Source: Caulobacter segnis | Lineage (GTDB): Bacteria > Pseudomonadota > Alphaproteobacteria > Caulobacterales > Caulobacteraceae | NCBI RefSeq assembly: GCF_029543125.1 | Contig: NZ_JARQWW010000008.1 | Coordinates: 22,726 to 86,725 of the forward strand | Length of the DNA: 64,000 nt | Direction: 5' to 3' | Position numbers and translations under genes: made by a program | The notes under the pieces: generated by a model | Seen by the model: only the letters and a program-made list of their open reading frames with translations | Databases searched by the model: none | What the model was told of the DNA's origin: nothing | Shown here: one piece after another, positions 1 through 8,854 of the stretch | Numbering within the stretch: position 1 is the stretch's first letter | How the letters are laid out: each line of letters begins with the position of its first letter

Positions 1-1
1 C

Positions 2-691
2 CAGGCCATCCCCGCCCGCGTCGCCTCCTTCGCCGCGCCGTTCGACGAGAACCGCAAGGCCTTCTTCGTCATGGCCCTGCCCTCGATCTGGCAGGGCGCC
101 GGGGTGGACAGCGCGCTGGGGCTGGAAGGCCTGATGCAGGGCGTGCTCATCCACGAGATGACCCATACGCGGCAGTTCTATTATGTGAGCCCGCGGCTGG
201 CGGAGCTGACCGCGCAGTACGGCCTGCCGGACGACCTGTCCGACGACAGCCTGCAGGCCGCCTTCGCCAAGGACGAGGCCTATGTGGCCGCCTATGAGGA
301 CGAGCTGGGCGCCCTGTTCCAGGCCCTGAACGCCCGAAGTGAGACCCAGGCCCGCGCCTATACCCGCCAGGCCCTGGCCAAGATGCGCGCGCGCCGGGCC
401 CAGTTCTTCGTCGGCGACAACGCCAAGTGGGCGCCGCTGGACGACCTGTTCCTGACCATGGAGGGCCTGGGCCAATGGGCCGCCTTCGCCTGGACCACCC
501 GCGGCCGCGGCGTCGACACCGGCACGGCGGTGCGCGAGCTGCGCCGAGGCGGCCGCTTCTGGAGCCAGGACGAGGGGCTGGTGCTGTTCCTGCTGGTGGA
601 CCGCCTGGTCCCGGACTGGCAGTCGCGGGCGTTCGATCCGGTCAAGCCGGCGCTGGCGGAGGAACTGCTGGCGTTGGCGGCTGGGGGGTAG
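2..691 (+). CDS. HExxH-motif hypothetical protein, 5' end missing
   Basis: The reading frame is open from base 2, so the gene begins before the window and only its C-terminal 229 residues are visible. It carries a HEMTH motif (about residue 51 of the visible part), the HExxH signature of zinc metallopeptidases, followed by a helical region rich in Ala, Arg and Glu. No downstream Glu ligand can be assigned confidently, so peptidase activity is unproven. It ends with TAG, and the next 260 bases hold GC-rich palindromes. I do not recognise a named family. Confidence 0.75.
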   Translation, partial: QAIPARVASFAAPFDENRKAFFVMALPSIWQGAGVDSALGLEGLMQGVLIHEMTHTRQFYYVSPRLAELTAQYGLPDDLSDDSLQAAFAKDEAYVAAYEDELGALFQALNARSETQARAYTRQALAKMRARRAQFFVGDNAKWAPLDDLFLTMEGLGQWAAFAWTTRGRGVDTGTAVRELRRGGRFWSQDEGLVLFLLVDRLVPDWQSRAFDPVKPALAEELLALAAGG

Positions 692-699
692 GGGCGGCT

Positions 700-860
700 A
701 CGTTCGTTTTTCTCCTCCTCTGTAGCGGAGCGTACGGAGGAGGTGGATCGGCGCGCAGCGACGAGACGGAGGGGCATCCGCCCAGCTCCGAGCCCAGTCA
801 CGCCCCCTCCACCGCTTCGCGGTCCCCCTCCCCCGTTACACGGGGGAGGAGAAGAGGCTC
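700..860. repeat. GC-rich palindromic intergenic repeat
   Basis: Three consecutive inverted repeats are visible. An 11-bp arm pair lies at 714-724 and 733-743 with one G-T mismatch. An accgc/gcggt stem lies at 811-823. A perfect 9-bp stem lies at 828-836 and 840-848 with loop tac. The ccctccaccgcttcgcggtc wording resembles REP-like palindromes scattered through Caulobacterales intergenic DNA (recalled, not searched). It sits between the truncated HExxH gene and the DUF3089 gene. Confidence 0.5.
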
Positions 861-954
861 AGAGCCCCCCAAAGGCGAGGGGATAGAGCTAGACCCCGTC
901 TCCCCGGCGCCGCATCCTCCGCGCCAAACAAATGTTCGAACGGGAGGATTGCGT

Positions 955-2075
955 ATGTTGAACCGCTTGCCGCCGCCCTGCTTTTCGCCTCGGGCCTGGC
1001 TGTCTCCGCGCCCCTCGCGGCCGCGCCCAACGACTACGCCAAGGATGAGAACTGGCTGTGCCGTCCCGGCCGCGCCGACGCCTGCGCGGTGGATCAATCG
1101 ACCACCATTGTCGCCGCGAACGGCGGCCTGACGCGCGAGGATTTCAAGACTGATCCCAAGGCGGCGATCGACTGTTTCTACGTCTATCCCACCGTCTCCA
1201 CCGATCCGGGCGGCAACAGCGACATGACCATCGACCACGCCGAGCGGCGGGTGGTGGAGCAGCAGTTCGCGCGTTTCGCCTCGGTCTGCCGGACCTTCGC
1301 GCCCTTGTACCGCCAGATCACTCTGGCGGGCCTGCGCTCCAACATGATGGGCAAGCCGATCCCGATGGATCCGCAGCTCGGCTACAACGACGTGCGCGAC
1401 GCCTGGGCCGACTATCTGAAGCGCGACAACGGCGGGCGCGGCGTGGTCCTGATCGGCCACAGCCAGGGTGCGCGGGTGCTGCAGAACCTGCTGAAGGACG
1501 AGGCGGCCATGGCGCCGGCCAAGGGGCGGATCGTCTCAGCCCTGATCCTGGGCATGAACACGCCGGTCGGCGCGGACAAGGCCTATGCCGGCCTGGCGCC
1601 CTGCACGGCGGCGTCGCAGACGGGATGCTACATCTCGTACGTCTCGTTCCGCGAGGTCTCGCCCCCGCCGCTCAACGCCCGCTTCGGCCGGGCGGTGGAG
1701 CCGGGCAAGACGGCGGCCTGCGTGAACCCGGCGGCGCTGGGCGGGGGTTCGGCGCCGCTGCATTCCTATCTGACCAACGGCTCGACCACCGCGCCGAACG
1801 TCTGGGTGACGCCGGAGAAGAAGATCGACACGCCGTTCGTGTCGGTCCCCGGCCTGCTGACCGGGACCTGCGTGGAGCAGGACGGGGCGTCGTACCTGTC
1901 GGTGAAGGTCAACGCCGACCCGGCCGATCCGCGCACCGACGTGCTGACCGGCGATGTGGTGGCGGACGGCAAGACCCTGGACGACTGGGGCTTGCACCTG
2001 ATCGACGTGAACCTGACCATGGGCGATCTGGTCCAGGTGGTCGGCGAGCAGGCCAAGGCCTGGGCCCATCGCTGA
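955..2075 (+). pseudogene. DUF3089 lipase-like protein with apparent frameshift in the signal peptide
   Basis: From 1089 onward the frame encodes a DUF3089 protein of alpha/beta hydrolase type, with a nucleophile elbow GHSQGA whose Ser is about 125 residues after codon 1089. The same frame is open upstream and reads LAAALLFASGLAVSAP, a classic signal peptide core, but has no ATG, GTG or TTG in front of it. The only good start is ATG at 955, with AGGA at 945-948, and that lies in another frame (MLNR...). A single missing base near 967-970 would join the two. Either this is a real frameshift that blocks export, or a sequencing error in the gccgccgcc stretch. A truncated cytoplasmic form starting at GTG 1089 is possible but less likely. 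Confidence 0.7.
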
Positions 2076-2097
2076 ATAGGGGCGCTGAATAGAGAAA

Positions 2098-2130
2098 GGC
2101 CGCGCCGGTCTCCCGGCGCGGCCCCTTCAT
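2098..2130. terminator. Bidirectional hairpin terminator
   Basis: A perfect 11-bp stem, ggccgcgccgg at 2098-2108 and ccggcgcggcc at 2113-2123, with a tctc loop. It lies between the converging DUF3089 (+) and DUF1328 (-) genes. The minus-strand transcript runs into tttctct, giving a short U tract. Confidence 0.7.
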
Positions 2131-2147
2131 GGATCGGGCTGGCTGCC

Positions 2148-2327
2148 TCAGCCGCCGCTGATCTTCTTTCCGGCGAAGATGCCCAGGGCCAGGAAGATCA
2201 GGAAGCCGACGATGAACAGGAAGAACAGGATCTTGGCGATGCCCGCCGCCGCGCCCGCGACGCCGCCGAAACCAAGAGCGCCGGCGATCAGCGCGATCAC
2301 GGCGAAGATAAGAGCCCACTTCAACAT
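2148..2327 (-). CDS. DUF1328 small membrane protein (YtjA-like)
   Basis: A 59-residue protein made almost wholly of two hydrophobic helices: [20 protein letters not shown], then [19 protein letters not shown], ending KKISGG. This matches the DUF1328/UPF0391 family of small inner-membrane proteins, whose usual length is 53-60 residues. Their biochemical role is not known; in several bacteria they are stress-induced. The start ATG at 2327 follows agggagtggttca on the minus strand, giving a good ribosome binding site. It diverges from cobT with about 80 bp of promoter DNA between them. Confidence 0.85.
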   Translation of the reverse strand: MLKWALIFAVIALIAGALGFGGVAGAAAGIAKILFFLFIVGFLIFLALGIFAGKKISGG

Positions 2328-2405
2328 TGAACCACTCCCTTGTGGATAAGCTTCGAAGTGGAAAACGGAGGCTTCGCCTTATTTGTTCCGGCGTCCTGAC
2401 GGAGT

Positions 2406-4343
2406 ATGACCATCCCCATGGCCGGAAAGCCCGAAAGCCCCGTCGAACCGTTCAAGCGCGCCCTGGCGCACGCCGCCCGTTCGCTCGCCGAAACGCCTGA
2501 TCTGGAAGTGGTCTTCTCGGGCGACGGCCCGCAGCTTTCCGGCAACCGCGCGGTCCTGCCCCATCCGTCCCGCGACATGTCGCCGAAGGAGGCCGCGCGC
2601 ATCCGCGGCCTGGCCGACCAGATGGCCCTGCGGCTGGCGCACCACGACGCGGCGGCGCACATGCGCAACCGTCCGATCTCGCCCGACGCCATGGCCGCCT
2701 TCGAGTCGGTGGAGCAGGCGCGGATCGAGGCCATCGGCGCCAATGCGCTCGGCGGTGTCCGCGCCAACCTGACCGCCGCCCTGGAAGACAGGATCGAACG
2801 CCAGGGCCTGACGCGGATGGACCGCACCGTCGCGCCCATGGCCGACATCCTGGGCCTGATCGTGCGCGAACGCCTGACCGGCGATGCGCCGCCGGACGGC
2901 AGCAAGACCCTGGTCGACCTGTTCCGCGCCGAGGTGGAGGGCAAGGCCGGGCCGGCGCTGGACCGCCTGACCGGCTCCATCGACGACCAGGCCGCCTTCG
3001 CCAAGATCACCCGCGAGATTTTGCGCGACCTGGGTCTGGACGAGAGCGAGGCCGACGCCACCGAATCCTCGGACGACGACGAGGGCGACGAGAACGAAGG
3101 CCCCACCGAGGGCGAGGACGAGAACGACGATGACGGCGAGGGCCAGCAGCCGGAAGGCTCCGCCCAGCAGGAGACCGACGCCTCCGACCAGGACGCCGAG
3201 GCCGGCGACGAGCAGTCCGTGCAGGTCGAGGACGACGGCGACGCCGAAGCCACCGACGAGGCGCCGGAGATGGGCGACGGCGCCAAGCCGGCCCGCCCCG
3301 ACATCCGCGACGATGGCCGGGCCGAGCCGCCCTACAAGATCTTCACCGCAGCCCACGACGAGGTGGTGGGCGCCGAGGACCTGTGCGACGGCGAGGAGCT
3401 GAACCGCCTGCGCGGCTATCTGGACCAGCAGCTGTCCAGCCTGTCCTCCGTCGTGTCGCGCCTGGCCAACAAGCTGCAGCGCCGCCTGATGGCGCAGCAG
3501 AACCGCGCCTGGACCTTCGATCTCGAGGAAGGGATGCTCGACGTCGCGCGCCTGACCCGCGTGATCATCGACCCCACCGCCCCGCTCTCCTTCAAGCAGG
3601 AGGAGGACGTGGAGTTCCGGGACACGGTCGTCACCATCCTGATCGACAATTCCGGCTCCATGCGGGGACGCCCGATCATGGTGGCCGCCGTCTGCGCCGA
3701 CATCCTGGCCCGCACGCTGGAGCGTTGCGGGGTGAAGACCGAGATCCTCGGCTTCACCACCAAGGCCTGGAAGGGCGGAGCCTGCCGCGACGAATGGATC
3801 AAGGCCGGCAAGCCGCCCGCGCCCGGCCGCCTGAACGACCTGCGCCACATCGTCTACAAGGCCGCCGACGCCCCGTGGCGCCGCGCCCGCCGCAACCTCG
3901 GCCTGATGATGCGCGAGGGGCTGCTGAAGGAGAACATCGACGGCGAGGCCCTGATGTGGGCGCATCAGCGCCTGGTCGGGCGGCCAGAGCAGCGCCGCAT
4001 CCTGATGGTCATCTCCGACGGGGCGCCGGTTGACGATTCGACCCTGTCGGTGAACTCCGGCCATTACCTGGAGCGCCACCTGCGCCAGGTTATCGGCGAG
4101 ATCGAGGGCAAGAGCCCGGTCGAGCTGCTGGCCATCGGCATCGGGCACGATGTGACGCGCTACTACCGCCGCGCCGTGACAATCGTCGATGTGGAGCAGT
4201 TGGGGGGCGTGCTGGTCGAACAGCTCGCCGCCCTGTTCGAGGAAGAGCCCAAGGCCGCCGGCCGCGCCAAGGGCCTGTTGCCGCCGCCGCCCGTTGTTCA
4301 GGGCACGGCTCCCAAGTCGCGTCGCGTTGGAGCGCCTGCATGA
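2406..4343 (+). CDS. cobT: Cobaltochelatase subunit CobT
   Basis: 645 residues, the usual length for CobT, the scaffold subunit of the ATP-dependent cobaltochelatase CobNST that inserts cobalt in the aerobic B12 pathway. An N-terminal helical domain is followed by a long Asp/Glu-rich linker (about residues 210-300). A C-terminal von Willebrand A domain carries the MIDAS motif DNSGSMRG near residue 414. ATG 2418 (MAGKPE) is an alternative start, because GGAG sits only one base before ATG 2406. CobS normally accompanies CobT but is not found beside it here. The stop overlaps the next gene (ATGA), so the phytase-like lipoprotein is translationally coupled. Confidence 0.95.
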   Translation: MTIPMAGKPESPVEPFKRALAHAARSLAETPDLEVVFSGDGPQLSGNRAVLPHPSRDMSPKEAARIRGLADQMALRLAHHDAAAHMRNRPISPDAMAAFESVEQARIEAIGANALGGVRANLTAALEDRIERQGLTRMDRTVAPMADILGLIVRERLTGDAPPDGSKTLVDLFRAEVEGKAGPALDRLTGSIDDQAAFAKITREILRDLGLDESEADATESSDDDEGDENEGPTEGEDENDDDGEGQQPEGSAQQETDASDQDAEAGDEQSVQVEDDGDAEATDEAPEMGDGAKPARPDIRDDGRAEPPYKIFTAAHDEVVGAEDLCDGEELNRLRGYLDQQLSSLSSVVSRLANKLQRRLMAQQNRAWTFDLEEGMLDVARLTRVIIDPTAPLSFKQEEDVEFRDTVVTILIDNSGSMRGRPIMVAAVCADILARTLERCGVKTEILGFTTKAWKGGACRDEWIKAGKPPAPGRLNDLRHIVYKAADAPWRRARRNLGLMMREGLLKENIDGEALMWAHQRLVGRPEQRRILMVISDGAPVDDSTLSVNSGHYLERHLRQVIGEIEGKSPVELLAIGIGHDVTRYYRRAVTIVDVEQLGGVLVEQLAALFEEEPKAAGRAKGLLPPPPVVQGTAPKSRRVGAPA

Positions 4344-5398
4344 ACCGTCTAGTCCGCCTGGCTGTCGCCACCGCTGCGTGTGGACTCATGCTGGCGGGCT
4401 GCGTGCCCCCCGAGACGCCGCCGGTTCTGCCCGTCGCTCCGGTCCCGGCCGGGCCCCAGATCACGGTCCAGAGCGTCGCCGTGCCGCTCAATCCCAACGA
4501 CCCGACCCAGACCAAGATCGGCAACTTCACCTATGCCGGCGGCATCGCCATCACCAGCAGCGACTCGACCCGCCTGCATGGCCTGTCGACCCTGACGGTT
4601 CTGGGCGACCAGCGGATCATGTCGGCCAGCGACGACGGAGACCTCTTCGAGGCCCGGCTGGTGCTGGACGAGAACGACCGCCTGGTGGGCCTGAAGGAGG
4701 CCAAGATCGAGCCGCTGCTCGGCCTGGACGGCAAGCCCCTGTCCGGCAAGGAGTGGGCCGACGCCGAGGGGATGACCATCCTGCCCAACGGCGACCGTCT
4801 GGTCAGCTTCGAGCGCAACCACCGCATCTGGCGCTATCCGGCCGCCGGCGGCGCGCCGGTCGTCGCCCCCTCGCCCCAGACCATCTTCCCCGAGAACGAG
4901 GGGATGGAGGCCCTGGCCTATTACCCGGCCGCGGGCGCGGACGCCTATATCGTCGGCGGCGAGGAAGGCGAGGTCTGGGTCTGCAAGCTGTCGGGCGGCT
5001 GCCAGTCGGCCCCGCCGCAGATGGGACCTGACATCGCCTACGGCCTGGTGGCCGTCAGCGCCTTCAACGGCCCGGCGGTGGCGCTGATGCATCGCGCCTA
5101 TGACCCGATCCAGGGCAACCGCATCCAGGTCAGCCTCATCAACGATCCGACCACCAAGCGGCGCTTCCCGCTGGTGTCCGACCGCTTCACGCTGCAGGCG
5201 CCGCTGACCCGGGACAATTTCGAGGGACTGGCCGTCAGCAGCAACCGGGCGGGCGGCGTGCGGCTCTACCTGATGTCGGACGACAACTTCTCGGCCCGGC
5301 AGCGGACCTTGCTGCTGGCGTTCGACTGGATTCCCCCGCCGCCGCAACCGGCGGCCCCTCCGCCGCCGCCCCGCAAGCGGGCGCCGGTGCGCAGATGA
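4340..5398 (+). CDS. Esterase-like/phytase-like lipoprotein
   Basis: 352 residues beginning with a lipoprotein signal peptide (LMLAGC, lipidated Cys 21) and a Pro-rich stretch. The body resembles the phytase-like family (PF13449, COG4246), a predicted beta-propeller, with the typical [13 protein letters not shown] and NEGMEAL segments and a C-terminal Pro-rich tail. The substrate is unknown and the esterase/phytase label is by family only. It overlaps the cobT stop by four bases. The order cobT, this family, rpmB is, as I recall, common in alphaproteobacteria, so it is core rather than acquired. Confidence 0.8.
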   Translation: MNRLVRLAVATAACGLMLAGCVPPETPPVLPVAPVPAGPQITVQSVAVPLNPNDPTQTKIGNFTYAGGIAITSSDSTRLHGLSTLTVLGDQRIMSASDDGDLFEARLVLDENDRLVGLKEAKIEPLLGLDGKPLSGKEWADAEGMTILPNGDRLVSFERNHRIWRYPAAGGAPVVAPSPQTIFPENEGMEALAYYPAAGADAYIVGGEEGEVWVCKLSGGCQSAPPQMGPDIAYGLVAVSAFNGPAVALMHRAYDPIQGNRIQVSLINDPTTKRRFPLVSDRFTLQAPLTRDNFEGLAVSSNRAGGVRLYLMSDDNFSARQRTLLLAFDWIPPPPQPAAPPPPPRKRAPVRR

Positions 5399-5483
5399 TT
5401 AAGAATGCAGCGAAGACACATAACGCTGCTTAAGCATGCTGCATCGCCACAAACGCGTTCGGCATTGCAACATTTGCCTTGAA

Positions 5484-5511
5484 GGTTTTTGGGCTTCGAC
5501 GTACAAAAACC
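5484..5511. promoter_or_regulatory. 8-bp inverted repeat upstream of the UrcA-like gene
   Basis: ggtttttg at 5484-5491 and caaaaacc at 5504-5511 form a perfect 8-bp inverted repeat with 12 bases between. It lies in the AT-richer 200-bp gap before the UrcA-like gene and could be an operator or a leader hairpin. Confidence 0.35.
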
Positions 5512-5562
5512 TCATCGACGGAATAACAAACTACATCGTCGGCTTTGGGGAAAACGTGCCGG

Positions 5563-5586
5563 GAGGCGGTTGTCATCAACCTCCTC
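5563..5586 (+). promoter_or_regulatory. Leader hairpin just before the UrcA-like ribosome binding site
   Basis: gaggcggttg (5563-5572) and caacctcctc (5577-5586) pair over 10 bp with one mismatch and a tcat loop. The hairpin ends where the putative ribosome binding site (ggag, 5589-5592) begins. It could modulate translation or protect the mRNA 5' end. Confidence 0.4.
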
Positions 5587-5600
5587 TTGGAGTCTTCAAA

Positions 5601-5906
5601 ATGCGTAAGCTCAACACTCTGGCCCTCGTTGTGTCTCTTGGGGCCGCCTTCGCCGCTGGCAACGCCGGCGCCGCCGAACTCCGCGTCTCCCTGGCCGGCA
5701 AGTCCGCCAAGGAAGCCCACGCCGAGATCCTGAAAGCCGCCAGCACGGTCTGCTGGCAGGACGTCCGCAGCGAATCCCTGGCCGTTTACCTGTACCCGGC
5801 CTGCGTTCGCGCCAGCGTCAAGGACGCCGTCTCCAAGGTGAACAACCCGGAACTGGCCGCCTACACCAAGACCGCTTCCGTGAACTACTACGCCCTGCAG
5901 CGCTAA
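5601..5906 (+). CDS. UrcA-like secreted small protein
   Basis: 101 residues from ATG 5601, chosen because ggag lies about 8 bases upstream and the first 24 residues form a clean signal peptide ending AGNAGA-AEL. The mature part has the UrcA-family layout: a short beta-strand start (LRVSLAGKSAKEAH), a helix with a single Cys (ASTVCW), then a second Cys in YPACVRASVKDAVSKVNNP. UrcA proteins are periplasmic proteins of unknown function found in Caulobacterales and Sphingomonadales. A strong terminator follows directly. The same frame extends upstream without a ribosome binding site, so longer starts are rejected. Confidence 0.65.
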   Translation: MRKLNTLALVVSLGAAFAAGNAGAAELRVSLAGKSAKEAHAEILKAASTVCWQDVRSESLAVYLYPACVRASVKDAVSKVNNPELAAYTKTASVNYYALQR

Positions 5907-5928
5907 GCGCACCCGCAGGTCGAACGAC

Positions 5929-5965
5929 AAAGGCCCGCGAGCCCTCTCGCGGGCCTTTTCTTTTG
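5929..5965 (+). terminator. Intrinsic terminator of the UrcA-like gene
   Basis: A perfect 13-bp stem (5929-5941 with 5946-5958, core ggcccgcgag) with a ccct loop, followed by ttttctttt. It is 23 bases after the stop codon. Confidence 0.85.
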
Positions 5966-5999
5966 CCCTTCAAGCAAAGCTATCGGCGCTATCCATAGA

Positions 6000-6183
6000 A
6001 TTGGGCGCACGCCGGTCGATTGAGCGTGGGCGGATTGCAACCTTCAAGGCATAGAAGCGCCGGCCGTCTCACCACGGCTCTGGGGCGTTCATCCCAGGGG
6101 CCACGGCCCCCAAACGGGTTTGCAAGAGCCCGTCCAGCCGTGGCCCATCAGCGATGCCTCCGACCAGACGTCCAGACATGCGA
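6000..6183 (+). ncRNA. Candidate structured RNA (6S-like long hairpin)
   Basis: No gene is found between the terminators at 5929-5965 and 6184-6213. The DNA folds into a long irregular hairpin. A perfect 9-bp stem ggccacggc/gccgtggcc (6099-6107 with 6137-6145) encloses an inner acggg/cccgt stem. Outer pairings are possible between ggcgt (6084-6088) and atgcc, and between tctgg and ccaga. A gctatcc box near 5988-5994 could be a promoter -10. Size, shape and a downstream terminator fit 6S RNA, but I could not match a 6S consensus, and the strand is inferred. SRP RNA and tmRNA signatures are absent. Confidence 0.35.
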
Positions 6184-6214
6184 AAAGGCCCGCGGATCGC
6201 TCCGCGGGCCTTTC
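6184..6214. terminator. Bidirectional terminator between the RNA candidate and rpmB
   Basis: A perfect 13-bp stem (6184-6196 with 6201-6213) with loop tcgc. A-rich and T-rich flanks on both sides mean it can end rpmB on the minus strand and the upstream transcript on the plus strand. Confidence 0.8.
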
Positions 6215-6238
6215 GTATCGTTTAAGCGAGTAAGTCGC

Positions 6239-6535
6239 TTAGGCGGCGGCTTGCGTCGCGACCTTGGCCTTCACCTGGCGCTTGATCTTCAGCGCGCGCG
6301 GCGAGAGCAGTTCGTCCTTCGAGCCCAGCAGGAACACGTCCAGGCCGCCCTTGTAGTCCAGGGTGCGCAGGGCGGCGTTGCTAATGCGCAGCTTGAAGCT
6401 CTGACCCAGCGAGTCGGACTGCAGGGTGACGGGCGACAGAGCCGGCAGGAAGCGGCGCTTGGTCTTGATGTTGGAGTGGCTCACGTTGTGACCGACGATC
6501 GGGCCCTTACCGGTGAGTTCGCAACGACGCGACAT
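6239..6535 (-). CDS. rpmB: 50S ribosomal protein L28
   Basis: 98 residues from [20 protein letters not shown], the conserved L28 N-terminus, through [12 protein letters not shown] to a Lys/Ala-rich tail. The frame is open further upstream, but homologs begin at MSRRC, and the codon-38 ATG of the longer frame was chosen. L28 is a structural protein of the large subunit near the E site. It stands alone on the minus strand, with a terminator about 25 bases after its stop. Confidence 0.95.
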   Translation of the reverse strand: MSRRCELTGKGPIVGHNVSHSNIKTKRRFLPALSPVTLQSDSLGQSFKLRISNAALRTLDYKGGLDVFLLGSKDELLSPRALKIKRQVKAKVATQAAA

Positions 6536-6710
6536 GACGGACAACCTTGCTGGGCGAAGCGGACTTCGCAAAAGAATATCGGACACGCCAAGGACTCTCT
6601 CGGCGCGAGAGGGGGCGATATAGGCGACGGCGGCGTTGAGAGTCAAGCCGGACAGGGGATGATCGCACCTTTCAAGCGCGGTTCATCGCGGCTCCTATAT
6701 GTAAGAGAGC

Positions 6711-7181
6711 ATGATGAAGCCCAAAGACGCCATCCGTCCCATCGCCGTCGCCGTGACCGCAGCCGTCCTGGCCGTGCTCGGCGTCGCCACAGTGGCCCCG
6801 GCCGTGTTCGCCCAGGAGAAGGCCCCGGAGACGATTCTCCCCGGCCACTGGCAGTACAGCTACAAGATCGGCGGCATCCTGCCCGTGGGCAAGGAGATGA
6901 AGTGCCTGACCGCCAAGGACGTGGCGCAGTTCTCGGACGGCATCTGCACGCGCCGGTTCAAGTGCGTCTATGAACGCAAGGTCGTGGGTGACGGCCGGAT
7001 CGATCTGAAGGGTGTCTGGTACGACAAGAAGAACCGCCCCGCCCCCGTAAAGGGTAAGGGCGTCTACGGGCCCGAGAGCTTCAAGATCGATGTCAACGTC
7101 ACCACCATCCACGGCCTGCCGCTGGCGGGCGTGATGGAGGCAAAGCGCGTGGCCGCCACCTGCCCTACCGCTACTGAATAG
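6711..7181 (+). CDS. DUF3617 family secreted protein
   Basis: 156 residues with an N-terminal signal peptide (AVTAAVLAVLGVATVAPAVFA, longer than usual n-region MMKPKDAIRP). The mature part, PGHWQYSYKIGGILPVGKE followed by CLTAKDV...GICTRRFKC, matches DUF3617, a periplasmic family with paired cysteines and no known function. Either of the two adjacent ATGs (6711, 6714) could be the start. It diverges from rpmB; the promoter would lie in the 170-bp gap. Confidence 0.75.
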   Translation: MMKPKDAIRPIAVAVTAAVLAVLGVATVAPAVFAQEKAPETILPGHWQYSYKIGGILPVGKEMKCLTAKDVAQFSDGICTRRFKCVYERKVVGDGRIDLKGVWYDKKNRPAPVKGKGVYGPESFKIDVNVTTIHGLPLAGVMEAKRVAATCPTATE

Positions 7182-7336
7182 GCGGCAAGCTGCGCTGGAA
7201 ACCATTTGTGGTTAACGGCGGCTAAGCTACAATATCTCGTAGGGAACAAATCCCGAATCGGCGGGCGTCGCTGATTCGGTCATGATTCGTTTCGCTGCTG
7301 TTCAGCTTCGGCAGGCTTGGCGTTAACGCCCTCCCT

Positions 7337-7849
7337 TCAATCCGCCCCCGAATGCCTCGGCTGCGCCAGATTGGCCGCGTCGCTGGCGGGGAAGCTTTCC
7401 TCGAGCGCTTCGTCCAGCTCGTCCTCGGTGTAGGACACCGGCGGCGTGCTGGCCGGGACCTCAGCCGCCAGGGTGGTGGCGATGTCGGCGCCATTGCGCA
7501 GGGTCAGGGTCACCGGCGTGCGCTCGGCGATGTCGGCCAGGCGCGCGCGCTGTTCGTCGTTCAGATCGCCCTCGATCCGCAGGGTGCGGGTGATCTTGCT
7601 ACGGTCGTCTTCCTTGGCGTAGTGGAGGTCCACGTGGACCGCCGCCAGGGGCCAGCCCTTGCGATCGGCGTACATCTTCAGGGTGATCGCCGTGCAGGAG
7701 CCCAGGCTCGCCAGCAGGAGGTCATAGGGCGCCGGGCCCATGTCCTGACCGCCCAGGGTCGGCGGCTCGTCGCTGACCAGGGCATGCCGCCCCGTGGTGA
7801 TGGCGGTGACGTAGGCTTGGTCCGAAATACTGGCTTTCGCACGGGCCAT
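7337..7849 (-). CDS. OsmC-family peroxidase-like protein
   Basis: 170 residues with the OsmC signature: PAPYDLLLASLGSCTAITLK, holding one conserved Cys in the first half (near residue 52). A second thiol partner, usual in catalytic Ohr/OsmC peroxidases, is not evident, so it is closer to the YhfA/redox-like OsmC branch. The protein has a C-terminal acidic tail (YTEDELDEALEESFPASD). OsmC proteins detoxify organic hydroperoxides in the cytoplasm. The gene is monocistronic and convergent with the DUF3617 gene, with about 155 bp between them. Confidence 0.85.
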   Translation of the reverse strand: MARAKASISDQAYVTAITTGRHALVSDEPPTLGGQDMGPAPYDLLLASLGSCTAITLKMYADRKGWPLAAVHVDLHYAKEDDRSKITRTLRIEGDLNDEQRARLADIAERTPVTLTLRNGADIATTLAAEVPASTPPVSYTEDELDEALEESFPASDAANLAQPRHSGAD

Positions 7850-7921
7850 GGCGGTCCTCCCTGTTTAGCGACTGACACAGCTTAGATGGAGCCGGCCGGC
7901 GTCCAAGGCTATATGCGCCGC

Positions 7922-8854
7922 ATGACGATCTCGGACTTGAAGAATGGCGACGCCGCGCTCGGCGTCTACGGCGTGCCGCAGCATGGGGTGATCGACCCGC
8001 CGCGCGGGGCGCAGTTTTCCCCCCTCGTGCTGGATTCGCAGGCGATCGAGTTCCAGCCGGACGGCGGCCTGGACGCCATGGTGGTGGTCGCGCCGCCAGG
8101 CGTGCTGGAGCGCCGCTACGCCCTGGCCCAGGCTCTGCGCGCCCTGAAGCCCGGCGGCCGCCTGACCGCCCTGGCGCCCAAGGACAAGGGCGGCTCGCGC
8201 CTTCGCAAGGAACTGGAGGCCTTCGGCTGCACGGTGGCGGAGGACGCCCGCCGCCACCACCGCATCTGCATCACGGACCGCCCGGCCGCTTTGACCGGCG
8301 TGGAGGAAGCGATCGCCGCCGGCGCGCCGCAGATGGCCCCGCGCCTGTCCATGTGGTCGCAGCCGGGAGTGTTCAGCTGGGATCGTCCGGACCCGGGCAG
8401 CGTCCTTTTGCTGAAGCATCTGCCCAAGCTGTCGGGCGCGGGCCTTGACGCCGGCTGCGGCGTCGGCCTGCTGGCCAAGGCGGTGCTGGCCGAGCCGAAG
8501 GTGACCAAGCTCACCTTGCTCGACATCGACCGCCGCGCCACCGATGCGGCCCGCCGCAACATCGAGGATGCCCGCGCCGAGATCATTCAGGCTGACATCC
8601 GTGATCCGGACCTCAATCTGGCCGACCTGGACTTCGTGGTCATGAACCCGCCGTTCCATGACGGCGGACACGAGGACAAGCGCCTGGGCCAGGCCTTCGT
8701 CCAGCGCGCGGCGGACATGCTGAAGAAGGGCGGCCACCTGTGGCTGACCGCCAATCGGCACCTGCCCTACGAGGCCGCGCTGAACGAGCGCTTCGCCAAG
8801 GTCGAGCTGCGCGCCGAAGAAGCCGGCTTCAAGATTTATGAGGCCCGCAAGTGA
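7922..8854 (+). CDS. rsmC: 16S rRNA G1207 methyltransferase-like protein (RsmC)
   Basis: A class I SAM-dependent methyltransferase, about 310 residues, with an N-terminal RsmC-like half that lacks a complete SAM motif and a catalytic C-terminal half. The SAM-binding motif I is GLDAGCGVGLLA and the base-flipping motif is NPPFHDGG, as in N2-guanine methyltransferases. Start ATG 7922 (MTISDL) was chosen; ATG 7913 and 7886 are in frame. A gctatat box at 7908-7914 resembles a -10 element and would make ATG 7922 nearly leaderless. The stop overlaps the rsuA start (GTGA), giving an rRNA-modification pair. Confidence 0.85.
   Translation: MTISDLKNGDAALGVYGVPQHGVIDPPRGAQFSPLVLDSQAIEFQPDGGLDAMVVVAPPGVLERRYALAQALRALKPGGRLTALAPKDKGGSRLRKELEAFGCTVAEDARRHHRICITDRPAALTGVEEAIAAGAPQMAPRLSMWSQPGVFSWDRPDPGSVLLLKHLPKLSGAGLDAGCGVGLLAKAVLAEPKVTKLTLLDIDRRATDAARRNIEDARAEIIQADIRDPDLNLADLDFVVMNPPFHDGGHEDKRLGQAFVQRAADMLKKGGHLWLTANRHLPYEAALNERFAKVELRAEEAGFKIYEARK

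Noticed and set aside
798..1460. Long minus-strand frames over real genes (for example 798-1460, 2379-4148, 10748-12460 and 29499-32141)
   Set aside because: They are shadows of plus-strand genes in GC-rich DNA: low-complexity Arg/Gly/Ala text, no ribosome binding sites and no family resemblance.
5966..6183. SRP RNA or tmRNA in the rpmB intergenic region
   Set aside because: The ggaaggaagcagccaagg-type SRP loop and the tmRNA alanine acceptor/tag frame are both absent.
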